A DNA stretch of 25,016 nt from CAXTEJ01 sp964243295 (GTDB lineage Bacteria > Actinomycetota > Actinomycetes > Actinomycetales > Angustibacteraceae), in assembly GCA_964243295.1 (NCBI GenBank), contig CAXTEJ010000045.1:1-25016 (forward strand), given 5' to 3'. Each line of letters opens with the position of its first letter. Within the stretch, counting starts at the first letter, position 1. The position numbers were made by a program, and so were the translations under genes. Shown here in pieces: positions 14,187 through 21,412 of the stretch. The notes beneath the pieces are model-generated. The model ran no database searches, was not told where the DNA came from, and was given only the letters and a program-made list of their open reading frames with translations.

Positions 14187-14579
14187 TCAGTCCCTCACCG
14201 TCCTGGACGTCGTGAGGCAGAACGGATGACCGGCTGGGTCGGTGAGCACCCTCCACCGCTCCTCGTTCGGCTGCTCCTTTGGCTTGCCTGCTCCGTGTCG
14301 TAGCAGGGCGGCCTCGGCAAGGTCGAGGTCTTCAACCTCGAAGTCGAGGTGAGACTGCTGCGGTAGCTCCTGTCCTGGCCATGCCGGTGCCCGGTAGCCC
14401 GGCACGCGCTGGAAGCCTAGGAAGAAGCCGTCGGGCCCACGCAAGCCAGCGAAGTCCTCGCCGGAGCCGTCAACCGGTGCCAGCCCTGTCGCCCGCTCGT
14501 AGAAGCGAGCCAACGAGGCAGGGTCAGCGCAGTCGAGCGTCACCGCACACAACGTCATCAACGGTCGAGCCTGGTCCAT
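14187..14579 (-). CDS. VOC (glyoxalase/bleomycin-resistance fold) family protein
   Basis: A 130-residue single-module protein, ATG at 14579, with an internal ATG at residue 8 as alternative. The pattern VTLDCADPASLARFYERATGLAP ... HLDFEVEDLDLAEAALLRHGA ... VLTDPAGHPFCL is diagnostic: the first beta-alpha unit, the H-x-D-F-E-V strand of the second, and the DPxGHPFCL end. Members bind a metal and act as dioxygenases, isomerases or drug-binding proteins; the substrate cannot be deduced. It is divergent from the HEPN-like gene at 14828 and looks like unrelated cargo in the island. Confidence 0.88.
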   Translation of the reverse strand: MDQARPLMTLCAVTLDCADPASLARFYERATGLAPVDGSGEDFAGLRGPDGFFLGFQRVPGYRAPAWPGQELPQQSHLDFEVEDLDLAEAALLRHGAGKPKEQPNEERWRVLTDPAGHPFCLTTSRTVRD

Positions 14580-14827
14580 CGGCGGAACCTACAGCGGCTC
14601 CACGCGAGCCTTGAGGGCGTACTGCGGCGTCCCAGTCGACAGCGCCCGAGGACCCCCCTGTGACTGCAGGTGACCACCGCTCCGTCTCGCCCGGTTCTCG
14701 CAGACCGATCCCCTTACGGCAAGATCACGCACATGAAGGGAACCACCGACCCGGCCACATAGCGCTGCGAGAACCGCGCCACTCACCGCTGCAAGTCACA
14801 GGGTTGCAGTCGTCGGAGGAGTGCCTC

Positions 14828-15955
14828 GTGGACGATCTGGTGATCGCCGCGCAGGCCTGCTGCGGGTCGCACGAGGCGCGGCAGTCATCTCGGGATGAGT
14901 TGCCAGAGCGCGGGGCGATGCAGTCCGATGAGTTCATGCAGGTACTTGCGGACCGCGTGCCGAAGGGCCGGCGGAAGATGTACGCCCTCACGAGCGAGAT
15001 CCGCGACGTCTGGGACGCCTGCGGCCGGGTCATGGGACACCCGTTGGCCGGCGGTCAGCTGGACCTTGAGAGCCTCGACGAGGTCGCCGTTGCGCTCGAG
15101 CATGCACTCGTGTCGATCAGGACACTGGACCTTGAGGTGTTCGAGGCCTCGGACAAGGCGACCTACTTGGCAACTCGGGACGACCTGGCCTCTCGCGCTG
15201 GGCGGACGGTGCGGGGGCTAATCGCGCCGCGCAACAACGCTGTACACCACGCCGACGTCATCGACCCGGACGTCACCAGGGCCGTTGGCCCTATGCCTGG
15301 GACTGTCGACCGCTACCTCATTCACCCCCGATGGAAGGCTCGTGCGGACCTGCCGGCGCGCATGTTCCAACAGCAGGCGGTGGCGCAGGCGTACGACGAA
15401 GCTTGCGCCCGCGTATCGATCCTGGACACACTCCTTGACGCCTTCGCCTTCTTCGACGGCCTTGATCCGTCACTGGCGAGGCGGCGGGCGGACGGCTCGC
15501 TTGAGGGGTTCCCTCTGCCGCCCTACGACATCGCTACCGGGTACCGGCGACTGACGCCGGATCAGCCCTCGGAACGCGACTGGCAAGACGGCCTCCGCGT
15601 CGAGATCCAGGCGGCGCTGCCGGCTGGCAGCCGGACGATCCTGGGCAAGGTCGCCGTTGCAGGCCGCCTTGTCCTGTGCGGCGACACGGCTGCTGGTCCC
15701 GGTCGCACGCATTGCTTTACGGAATCGGAGGATCAGGTCGTCCGAGACGTGGGGTTCGGGGCGACGTACGACGTCGCCCTCGCGGAGGGCAACGGACGAT
15801 GCTCCGTCTTCGGCGGCGTTCTGGTTTCGCCGGCCGGGCCTGTGGCGACAGCCGCGTTGCGGGATCTCGCTGGTGATAACCGGCCGTGGGCCGATTGGTG
15901 GCACCTGTGCGAGGACGACGCCGAGTACTACCTCCGGCAGCGCAGGCCTCTGTAG
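14828..15955 (+). CDS. HEPN-like protein with RNNAVHH motif, unknown C-terminal domain
   Basis: A 375-residue protein from the GTG at 14828, chosen because GGAGGAG lies 6 nt upstream; an ATG at 14918 is a possible later start. A helical N-terminal domain (~30-220) contains RNNAVHH at 135-141 in GLIAPRNNAVHHAD, the R-N-x3-H form of the HEPN RNase motif, followed by another helix pair (AYDEACARVSILDTLLDAFAFF). The last ~150 residues (from VEIQAALPAGSRTILGKVAVAG) look beta-rich and are unrecognised; they might sense the trigger. HEPN proteins often cut RNA in abortive infection or toxin-antitoxin systems, but no antitoxin is adjacent. Confidence 0.55.
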   Translation: MDDLVIAAQACCGSHEARQSSRDELPERGAMQSDEFMQVLADRVPKGRRKMYALTSEIRDVWDACGRVMGHPLAGGQLDLESLDEVAVALEHALVSIRTLDLEVFEASDKATYLATRDDLASRAGRTVRGLIAPRNNAVHHADVIDPDVTRAVGPMPGTVDRYLIHPRWKARADLPARMFQQQAVAQAYDEACARVSILDTLLDAFAFFDGLDPSLARRRADGSLEGFPLPPYDIATGYRRLTPDQPSERDWQDGLRVEIQAALPAGSRTILGKVAVAGRLVLCGDTAAGPGRTHCFTESEDQVVRDVGFGATYDVALAEGNGRCSVFGGVLVSPAGPVATAALRDLAGDNRPWADWWHLCEDDAEYYLRQRRPL

Positions 15956-15987
15956 GTAGTTGCGCTAAGAGCCGTATGCGGTCGATC

Positions 15988-16010
15988 TTAGTAGTGGGAC
16001 GGCCGGCTCG
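15988..16010 (+). repeat. 23-nt direct repeat, copy 2
   Basis: Second copy of the sequence at 9091-9113 (21 of 23 identical, core 15991-16006). It lies in the gap between the two HEPN-like genes. Confidence 0.65.
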
Positions 16011-16154
16011 GGCGCGCCTTGTACAGACACAAGGGGTACGGTTAAGCGCTATGAGCGGTAGTAACGTCAGGAGCGTTCTGGACCGGAGCGCTGGGGCGGT
16101 ACAGAAAGGGTACCCAGGCTTGACTGACGCGGGCCCTCGCGGGTTGGCATACTC

Positions 16155-17558
16155 TTGACCCCCAAAGACAACACACTCGAACCTGGGCGATCCCGTGGCG
16201 GCCTGATGGTTGACGGGCTTCCTGACACTCCACTGGTTGCGTGCAAATTGGAGAGGGATGACCGTCGTGTTGAGCTCACGATCCCGCTTCAAGACGAGGT
16301 TTCTGGCGTCTATGAGTACTGGTTCTCGCATGGCACTATGTATGCCGACGATCCTGGCCGCACAAAGCGTCGTTACGAGCCGCCCGTCACCGTCGGCTTC
16401 CATGATGTGCACGGTTCCGTAGGACTAGTTGGTAGCCGAGTCTCGGGTTCGCGCAAGAGCTGGGGCGGTACCGGCATTGGTGAGGGTCGGATCGTGTTCG
16501 ACTACACGATCCTCGGCGCGTCCTCAGGGTCCGCGTTCGAGGTAATAAATGGGCTGCGCTCGGAGGTAGAAGGGCTCGGAACGTGGATCGGACTTCGCTC
16601 AATGGAGGCCGAACAGAAGTTTAACGACGCGGGACGGCTCGACTCGGTCAGCCTTCTTCTTCAGTCTCCACCCGCAATACCGGTCGCTCGGAAGCGGAAC
16701 ACGGCGTTTCAGCCCAATTGGCGTTACGGGCCAGGCCCAGGGCCCGACCAAACTACGATTAGCGAGCGCATGCACGTCCGCACTCAGGTGAACGCGGCCG
16801 TCGGGTGGGACCAGCACTTCGAAGTGCATTTCCCGGTGCGCGACCTCCTTCGAGTCGCCGCCTGGCGACGACTGCAATTTGTGAGCCATGAGGCAATGAG
16901 TCGTGCCGACCCCGTCCGAACGCTCGACGGTGTCGCGCATGGTGACCAGTGGTTGCCAGTCATCACGTTCAGGACGGGCATTGTCGCCGAGGCGTCTCCG
17001 GGCAAGCTGAGCGCTACGGACTTCTTATTTGGGTTCGGTGATGTGGGTTCGATCGGCGTCGGACGATGGATCGAGCTCAAGCACAGATTCGAACGAGGAC
17101 TGACTCCCTTAGTCAGTCTCTTGGACCTGGAGGGAGCCTCACTGGAGGCCCACCTCGCGCAGGTGGGCATCGGCTTCGAGTCGCTCGGGTACGAACTTTT
17201 GCTCGCGTCGGGAATGAGTAGGGGTCAGGCCGACAAGCAGTCCTGGGAAGACCGCATGCGTGCGGTCACCTCCGTAACCTCAAGCAGCCTTCCCTTCTCA
17301 GAGGACGACTTCGTGGATTTACTCAGGCGGAGCTACCGCGCGGTGAAGCATGCGGACAAGGCTCGGCCCGATGAGATGGAGATGTTCCTCGCCTACCGTC
17401 AGGCGATCCAAGTCTTTCGCGCCTGGGTGGCCATCAGGCTTGGCATGCCAAAGCAGCGACTGAAGGCCGCTCTCGATGTCGACAAGGTGACGCGCCACAT
17501 AAGAAGTATCGAAGCGGCCATGCCGCGGCCGCCGGCCAAGCCCGCTGGGGCTCCGTGA
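16155..17558 (+). CDS. ApeA-like HEPN protein, putative abortive-infection effector
   Basis: A protein of 467 residues from the TTG at 16155, or 450 from the ATG at 16206; neither start has a good ribosome site. The N-terminal ~330 residues look beta-rich, ending in a DFLFGFGDVGSIGVGRWIELK segment. The C-terminal ~130 residues are helical with RSYRAVKH at 392-399 (R-x6-H) followed by an amphipathic helix (EMFLAYRQAIQVFRAWVAIRLG), matching HEPN. A large beta-rich N-terminus plus C-terminal HEPN is the ApeA layout, a single-gene anti-phage protein thought to block translation by RNA cleavage. Similarity to ApeA is judged by layout and motif, not alignment. Confidence 0.6.
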   Translation: MTPKDNTLEPGRSRGGLMVDGLPDTPLVACKLERDDRRVELTIPLQDEVSGVYEYWFSHGTMYADDPGRTKRRYEPPVTVGFHDVHGSVGLVGSRVSGSRKSWGGTGIGEGRIVFDYTILGASSGSAFEVINGLRSEVEGLGTWIGLRSMEAEQKFNDAGRLDSVSLLLQSPPAIPVARKRNTAFQPNWRYGPGPGPDQTTISERMHVRTQVNAAVGWDQHFEVHFPVRDLLRVAAWRRLQFVSHEAMSRADPVRTLDGVAHGDQWLPVITFRTGIVAEASPGKLSATDFLFGFGDVGSIGVGRWIELKHRFERGLTPLVSLLDLEGASLEAHLAQVGIGFESLGYELLLASGMSRGQADKQSWEDRMRAVTSVTSSSLPFSEDDFVDLLRRSYRAVKHADKARPDEMEMFLAYRQAIQVFRAWVAIRLGMPKQRLKAALDVDKVTRHIRSIEAAMPRPPAKPAGAP

Positions 17559-17874
17559 CCGGCACAAAGCGAATCCGCTTCTGATGTTCTCTGCTGCCGC
17601 AACGGGCTCGGCGCGTCCCGCTGAGGGATCCCCCTACAGCGATTTATGCCGTGGTCGCGCAGTCCGGGACAGGTGCTCGGCTCTCCCAAACCGTTTCTGC
17701 TCGTCCTTCGGCTTGCGGGACCCCCGCTCATCCCGATGGCGATGCCGTCAACCTTGCACTGACGGTGACCTCGCATCAGACCGCCCTGTACTGAGTGGAC
17801 AGAGTGGGAGTGATGCGCGGAGTGAGGGGTTACCAGCAGAAGGAGCGCCTAGGATGCAGGAAGGCGACTTTGCG
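17559..17874. other. Intergenic stretch
   Basis: 316 bp between the ApeA-like gene and the interrupted membrane-protein gene, which converge. No gene, long repeat or clear terminator was seen. Confidence 0.4.
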
Positions 17875-18327
17875 TCAGGGTATCGGCGGTATGCCCAGGG
17901 CCCGGCGCGCGGCGTCGTTGTAAGCGATTTTCGCAGTGCGGTATGAGTCCCGGCCACTCTCGACCTTGTTGAACTGCCGCGAGAAGTAGATCTCAATAAC
18001 AGCGTCTAGGACGCCCCGTGCGGCTTTGATGACGGAGGCAGGGGCCACAAGCTCAAGTTCAGCCATACTGTGGTGCGCTTCAAGCATCCGGGTTGCGGCG
18101 TCTCCGGGATCGATGTTCATGGTTACGCGCTCCGCGGACGCTGTGAAGCGGGTGCAGGCGTCACGCAGGTCCTTGTCTCAGCGCCGGGCGTCCTCGCGCT
18201 TGTTTCGAAGGTGCCCGAACAGCAGCGTCATGAGCGCGGCACCCACCGCGAAGCTGCCAGCGACGACTGGGACGCCCCACCAGGGAGCCGCGGCAGTGGT
18301 CGCCGCCGCAGTCGCCAGGGGGAGCAT
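17875..18327 (-). pseudogene. Membrane protein split by an in-frame TGA
   Basis: Read from ATG at 18327, the frame gives 49 codons, then TGA (18178-18180), then 100 more codons in the same frame to the stop at 17875. Before the TGA come one membrane helix (VPVVAGSFAVGAALMTLLFG) and a basic start of a cytoplasmic helix (HLRNKREDARR). After it the helix continues (DKDLRDACTRF...), followed by helical segments to IPPIP. Together this is one coherent single-pass protein. The TGA sits where Trp (TGG) is expected (RR-W-DKDLR), so a G-to-A change is the simplest cause. An ATG at 18120 could give a soluble 81-residue fragment. Sequencing error is possible. Confidence 0.6.
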
Positions 18328-18481
18328 GTGCGAAAGGCTATCGAGTCAACGCCAGCAGGCATGCGACCCTAGGGTTCGCCAAGCCATTCCAAGTCGCCCG
18401 CTTCACGATCTACTGAGCCGTTCAGCGGCCGGGCACCGGAAGCGAGAGGTCGAGCGCTCGCATCGGCGCCGCGTCAACTAG

Positions 18482-18508
18482 ACGCGCGTTCGCGACGGAG
18501 TCGCGCGT
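18482..18508 (-). terminator. Hairpin terminator of lsr2 copy 2
   Basis: ACGCGCG (18482-18488) pairs with CGCGCGT (18502-18508), 14 nt beyond the lsr2 stop on the minus strand. Confidence 0.5.
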
Positions 18509-18522
18509 TAGTAGCCTTCGTA

Positions 18523-18867
18523 TCAGCTGTTGGCAGCCCGGTACTGCTCGAGGACCGTGCCGTTGATCCGGCCGCGTGGGCTGACCTCGACACCGTTGGC
18601 CTGCGCCCAGGCACGCGCTTCCTTGGGGTCGACGTCGTCGGCTGACCGCTGGCGTGACGACCGGGCTGGGGTGCCCCGCCGGCTGGTCGACGATGACGCG
18701 CGGCGAGCGGCACCGACGTACGGGGACAGGACCTCGCGAAGGTCCTCGGCGTGCGCCTCGCTCAGGTCGATCTCGTAAGCGGTGCCGTCGAGGTCGAACG
18801 AGACCGTCTGGGTCGCCTCCGAGCCGTCGATGTCGTCGATAAGCGTGGTGACGGTGTGCTGTGCCAC
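18523..18867 (-). CDS. lsr2: Lsr2-like nucleoid-associated xenogeneic silencer, copy 2
   Basis: A 114-residue protein, GTG at 18867 behind GGGGAG. It has the same domain order as copy 1: dimerization domain (TVTTLIDDIDGSEATQTVSFDL...), basic linker, and C-terminal domain with RGR at 98-100 (VSPRGRINGTVLEQY). The two proteins are about 90% identical. Differences cluster near residues 16-27, in the linker and at the tail, so both copies seem to be kept under selection. It forms the right border of the defence-like island and faces inward. It probably silences the island or supplements the chromosomal Lsr2; hetero-oligomers with host Lsr2 are likely. Confidence 0.93.
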   Translation of the reverse strand: MAQHTVTTLIDDIDGSEATQTVSFDLDGTAYEIDLSEAHAEDLREVLSPYVGAARRASSSTSRRGTPARSSRQRSADDVDPKEARAWAQANGVEVSPRGRINGTVLEQYRAANS

Positions 18868-18926
18868 TACTCCCCTATCCAGCGTCGATGGCGCATGTGC
18901 CTAGAGCCGACCAGCGTAGACGTTGA
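18523..18926 (-). repeat. lsr2 unit, copy 2 of a ~400-bp inverted repeat
   Basis: Inverted copy of 5652-6052, covering the coding region and ~55 bp of upstream DNA, including the shared GCCATCGACGCTGGATAGG and ribosome site. Confidence 0.85.
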
Positions 18927-19055
18927 AGATTTCTGAGCGGACCGGCGGCGAGTACGGCATCGCACGCCAAAGCCAGTCCTACCCGCCCTGTTGCGCCCAG
19001 GTGACCGTCCCCCTGGTCCTTCGGAGTCCGGGACGCTGACCTTCGTTGACGTGTA

Positions 19056-19481
19056 CTAGGGGCTCTTAACCGACCCGCGGGACCGGCTGCGCCCTTGTAG
19101 GGCCTCGACCACCTTTGCAACCGCAGCCATGCTCGGATCACTCAAGCCGCTCAGTCTGACGGCAAGGTCCGCGGCCCCACTGTCTCGCACCGAAGACAGG
19201 CTCTCCAGCTCGGCACGTAGGGCCGCCGTGGATTCGTCGTCGAAAAAGTAGGCAACCGGGACACCGAAGAAGGCGGCCAACGCCTCTAGGTGCTTCTTTG
19301 TGGGGTTATCGCGCTGGCCGGTACGAAGTTGCCATATGTACGTGCCTGATATGGTGGGCCCACCGCGCTTTACTAGGCTGGCTGCTACCTCTTCCGCCGA
19401 GTACGGTCCGCGATCCTGCGGATGGATCGAGCGGAACAGGTCGTCAATCTTATCCGCTAGCACTACGTTCACCTTCGGCAT
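19056..19481 (-). CDS. EspR-like XRE-family regulator, copy 1
   Basis: A 141-residue protein, ATG at 19481 with GGGAG upstream. The XRE helix-turn-helix spans ~30-75 (EEVAASLVKRGGPTISGTYIWQLRTGQRDNPTKKHLEALAAFFGV) followed by VAYFFDDE and a helical C-terminal dimerization part (SSVRDSGAADLAVRLSGLSDPSMAAVAKVV). Length and layout match mycobacterial EspR, a nucleoid-associated regulator of ESX secretion and cell-envelope genes. It shares DNPTKKHLEALA and VPVAYFFD with the second copy at 19751. A long inverted repeat separates the two genes. The targets are unknown; the adjacent uppS/mob genes are plausible. Confidence 0.82.
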   Translation of the reverse strand: MPKVNVVLADKIDDLFRSIHPQDRGPYSAEEVAASLVKRGGPTISGTYIWQLRTGQRDNPTKKHLEALAAFFGVPVAYFFDDESTAALRAELESLSSVRDSGAADLAVRLSGLSDPSMAAVAKVVEALQGRSRSRGSVKSP

Positions 19482-19573
19482 CGTTCTCCCGGCTGGATGT
19501 CAGCAAGTCACGGACAGTGTGCGCTGTTGGGAGTGCCGACCGACTACTTGGGCCGCGCGGCGGCGGTCGACAC

Positions 19574-19713
19574 GGGGCCCCCTCCCTCTCCGGCAAGCCT
19601 GGAACCGCCCGCCCTACGGGTACGTGTCAAGGCCGCTACGCGCCGCTACGCGGTCGGCTACGCCGAGCCTGGACACCGGGCGGTTCCGGACGGCAAGCCG
19701 GGGAGGGGGCCCT
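19574..19713. repeat. Long imperfect inverted repeat between EspR-like genes
   Basis: The arms of about 37 nt (19574-19611 and 19677-19713) share GGCCCCCTCCC and GGAACCGCCCG in inverted form, with mismatches between. The ~65-nt centre contains GCTACGC three times. GGTG...CACC (around 19719-19734) adds a second hairpin just past the stop of the downstream EspR-like gene. It could be a terminator plus operator for copy 1, or a structured origin element. Confidence 0.55.
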
Positions 19714-19750
19714 GGGGGGTGGAGGTACTGCACCCTCCCCCGGTGTTCTG

Positions 19751-20221
19751 TCAGCCTTCCGCTGCTTGGCTCTCTGGCAATCGCTCGATGGCACGCGCGA
19801 CCTCGACGATGCGCAGGATGACGTCTAGGGCGGCCGGCGACAGGCCGGCAGCACGCTGAGCAATCAGACGTACAGCCTCGTCCTTGACGGCTGCGACCAG
19901 GGCTAGTTGCTCCTCCCAGTCCCGGCCGGCCTGCTCGTCAAAGAAGTAGGCGACTGGGACGTGGAAGAAGTCCGCCAGCGCCTCTAAGTGCTTCTTTGTC
20001 GGGTTGTCGCGCTCGCCCTTGCGCAGCATGTAGATGTACGCGGGCGAGATGTGCCCGCCACGCGCGACGATCCCGCGGGCGACGTCCTCGGGGCTGTACT
20101 CCCCGTGCCCCGGCTTCGGCACGGCGGCGAAGAGCCGGTTGAGCTTGGCAGCGAACGATCGGCTGTCCTGCGTTGCCAGGGCCTTACCGGTATCAACGTG
20201 AATAAGTACTTCCGCAACCAC
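19751..20221 (-). CDS. EspR-like XRE-family regulator, copy 2
   Basis: A 156-residue protein from the GTG at 20221, 4 nt after the uppS stop, which implies co-transcription with uppS. SFAAKLNRLFAAVPKPGHGEYSPEDV opens the EspR-like N-terminus (compare FAARLNRLF of EspR). The XRE HTH follows (ARGGHISPAYIYMLRKGERDNPTKKHLEALADFFHV), then VAYFFDEQ and the helical dimer region (AVKDEAVRLIAQRAAGLSPAALDVILRIVEVARAIE). The C-terminal RLIAQRAAGLSP strongly recalls EspR. The first ~20 residues are not conserved, so a start further in is possible. It likely regulates its own operon and perhaps the mob genes. Confidence 0.85.
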   Translation of the reverse strand: MVAEVLIHVDTGKALATQDSRSFAAKLNRLFAAVPKPGHGEYSPEDVARGIVARGGHISPAYIYMLRKGERDNPTKKHLEALADFFHVPVAYFFDEQAGRDWEEQLALVAAVKDEAVRLIAQRAAGLSPAALDVILRIVEVARAIERLPESQAAEG

Positions 20222-20225
20222 TGAC

Positions 20226-21020
20226 TTACTCAATAGTCGGCCGAGTGTTCGCGCCACCAAGCCTGCGGTCGCGCTTGGCGTACCGCTCCACAGCGCGGTA
20301 GAGGTCCCGGCGGTCGACGTCGGGCCAAAGCGTGTCGACGAACATGATCTCGGCGTAGGCAACTCGCCAGAGCATGAAGTTGGACAGGCGGTGCTCGCCG
20401 GAGCTGCGCAGGAACAGGTCGACGTCGGGGATGTCGGGGTCGGACAGGTACTGCGCGAAGGACCGTTCGTCGAGGGTGTCAGGATCGAGCGCGCCAGCGG
20501 CTGCGGCCCTTGCCACCGCCTTGACTCCGTCGACGAGCTCCGCGCGGCCGCCGTAGTTGAGGCAGAACTGCAGGTTCAGGGCGGTGTTGTCCGCGGTCGC
20601 CGCCTCGACGTCCTCGAGCACGCGCAGGACCGTCTCCGGCAAGTGCCGGCGCTGACCGAACCAGCGGACGCGGACTCCCTGGTCCTGCCAGCGCTCCTGG
20701 TTGTCGACGAGGAAGCCGGCGAGGTAGTCCAGCAGGAACTGCACCTCGACGGCGGGACGCTTCCAATTCTCGGTGGAGAAGGCGTGGAGCGAGAGGTACG
20801 GGATGCCGAGCGCGAGGGCGCCGTCGATGACGTCGACCAGGGCGCCGCCGCCGGCCACGTGTCCGTCGGTTCGGGGCAGGCCGCGCTGGACGGCCCAGCG
20901 GCCGTTGCCGTCCGGCTGTATCCCGACGTGGCGGGGGAGCCGGTCAGGCTCGATCGTCGGGACGGTCAGCGGCTCGGCCTGCGTGGAGGGGTGCATGGGT
21001 GCGACCTCGGCGGTGCTCAT
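20226..21020 (-). CDS. uppS: Polyprenyl (undecaprenyl-type) diphosphate synthase, cis-prenyltransferase
   Basis: A 264-residue protein, ATG at 21020, overlapping the exported-peptide stop by 4 nt. Family motifs are intact: PDGNGRWA (36-43, catalytic Asp37), LPRTDGH, LSLHAFSTENW, LQFCLNYGGRAELVDGVK, and VDLFLRSSGEHRLSNFMLW with the diphosphate-binding RxSG-ER. The enzyme condenses isopentenyl diphosphate onto an allylic primer to make the lipid carrier for peptidoglycan and arabinogalactan. It is normally a chromosomal housekeeping gene, so a plasmid copy is notable. Operon mates are a small exported Cys-repeat peptide and an EspR-like regulator. Carrier supply, envelope change or immunity to an envelope-acting peptide are inferences. 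Confidence 0.93.
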   Translation of the reverse strand: MSTAEVAPMHPSTQAEPLTVPTIEPDRLPRHVGIQPDGNGRWAVQRGLPRTDGHVAGGGALVDVIDGALALGIPYLSLHAFSTENWKRPAVEVQFLLDYLAGFLVDNQERWQDQGVRVRWFGQRRHLPETVLRVLEDVEAATADNTALNLQFCLNYGGRAELVDGVKAVARAAAAGALDPDTLDERSFAQYLSDPDIPDVDLFLRSSGEHRLSNFMLWRVAYAEIMFVDTLWPDVDRRDLYRAVERYAKRDRRLGGANTRPTIE

Positions 21021-21313
21021 CGGACATCGCAGACGGTGCTGATGTTGGGGATCGCACACAGGCCGGTCGTAGCCACGGGCCGCAGCGGAGCGGTGGGCAT
21101 GGGGAGCGGGTCTGGGTCGCAGAGGTCGCTGATGTTGGGGATGGCGCACGTGCCCCACCGCTCCCCTACGGACCCGGCGGCGACAGGAGCTGTGGACGGC
21201 GCCTGCGTGCCGGCCTGGTGGCCGGCGCTGTACGCGACGAAGGCCAAGCTCGGTGCGCCGATCAAGACGGCGCCAAGCGCGGTCCCGGCGAGCAAGGAGT
21301 TGCGGGCATTCAT
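21017..21313 (-). CDS. Small exported peptide with two CX8C repeats
   Basis: A 98-residue protein, ATG at 21313; an ATG at 21343 would add 10 residues. Residues 6-30 (SLLAGTALGAVLIGAPSLAF...) are a signal peptide or membrane anchor after a basic N-terminus. The outer part carries a near-duplicate: TCAIPNISDLCD (Cys56, Cys65) and LCAIPNISTVCD (Cys86, Cys95), each C-x8-C, joined by a Pro-rich spacer. Two disulfide-closed loops are likely. The stop overlaps the uppS start by 4 nt, so the two are translationally coupled. No family recognised; it could be a cell-surface peptide, an entry/exclusion factor or a bacteriocin-like product. Confidence 0.72.
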   Translation of the reverse strand: MNARNSLLAGTALGAVLIGAPSLAFVAYSAGHQAGTQAPSTAPVAAGSVGERWGTCAIPNISDLCDPDPLPMPTAPLRPVATTGLCAIPNISTVCDVR

Positions 21314-21386
21314 GCGGGGTGTGTCTCCCTCGGTCGTCTTCATAGTCGCCCAGCACCCGAACGCTGTGGCAGTCACGACGTCGTAA

Positions 21387-21394
21387 CTACGTAG
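21387..21394. promoter_or_regulatory. CTACGTAG palindrome upstream of the exported-peptide/uppS operon
   Basis: An 8-bp palindrome about 75 bp upstream of the operon start. CTACGTA also occurs in the parA upstream region (3225-3231). A shared regulator is possible, but the motif is short. Confidence 0.35.
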
Positions 21395-21412
21395 ATACTT
21401 ACTCGCGTACCG

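Noticed and set aside
14660..14827. An earlier start for the HEPN-like protein at 14660
   Set aside because: The first 56 residues are not protein-like, and the GTG at 14828 has a well-placed GGAGGAG.
21021..21356. A longer start for uppS at 21356
   Set aside because: The added residues are an out-of-frame reading of the exported-peptide gene. The ATG at 21020 overlaps that gene's stop and gives normal family length.
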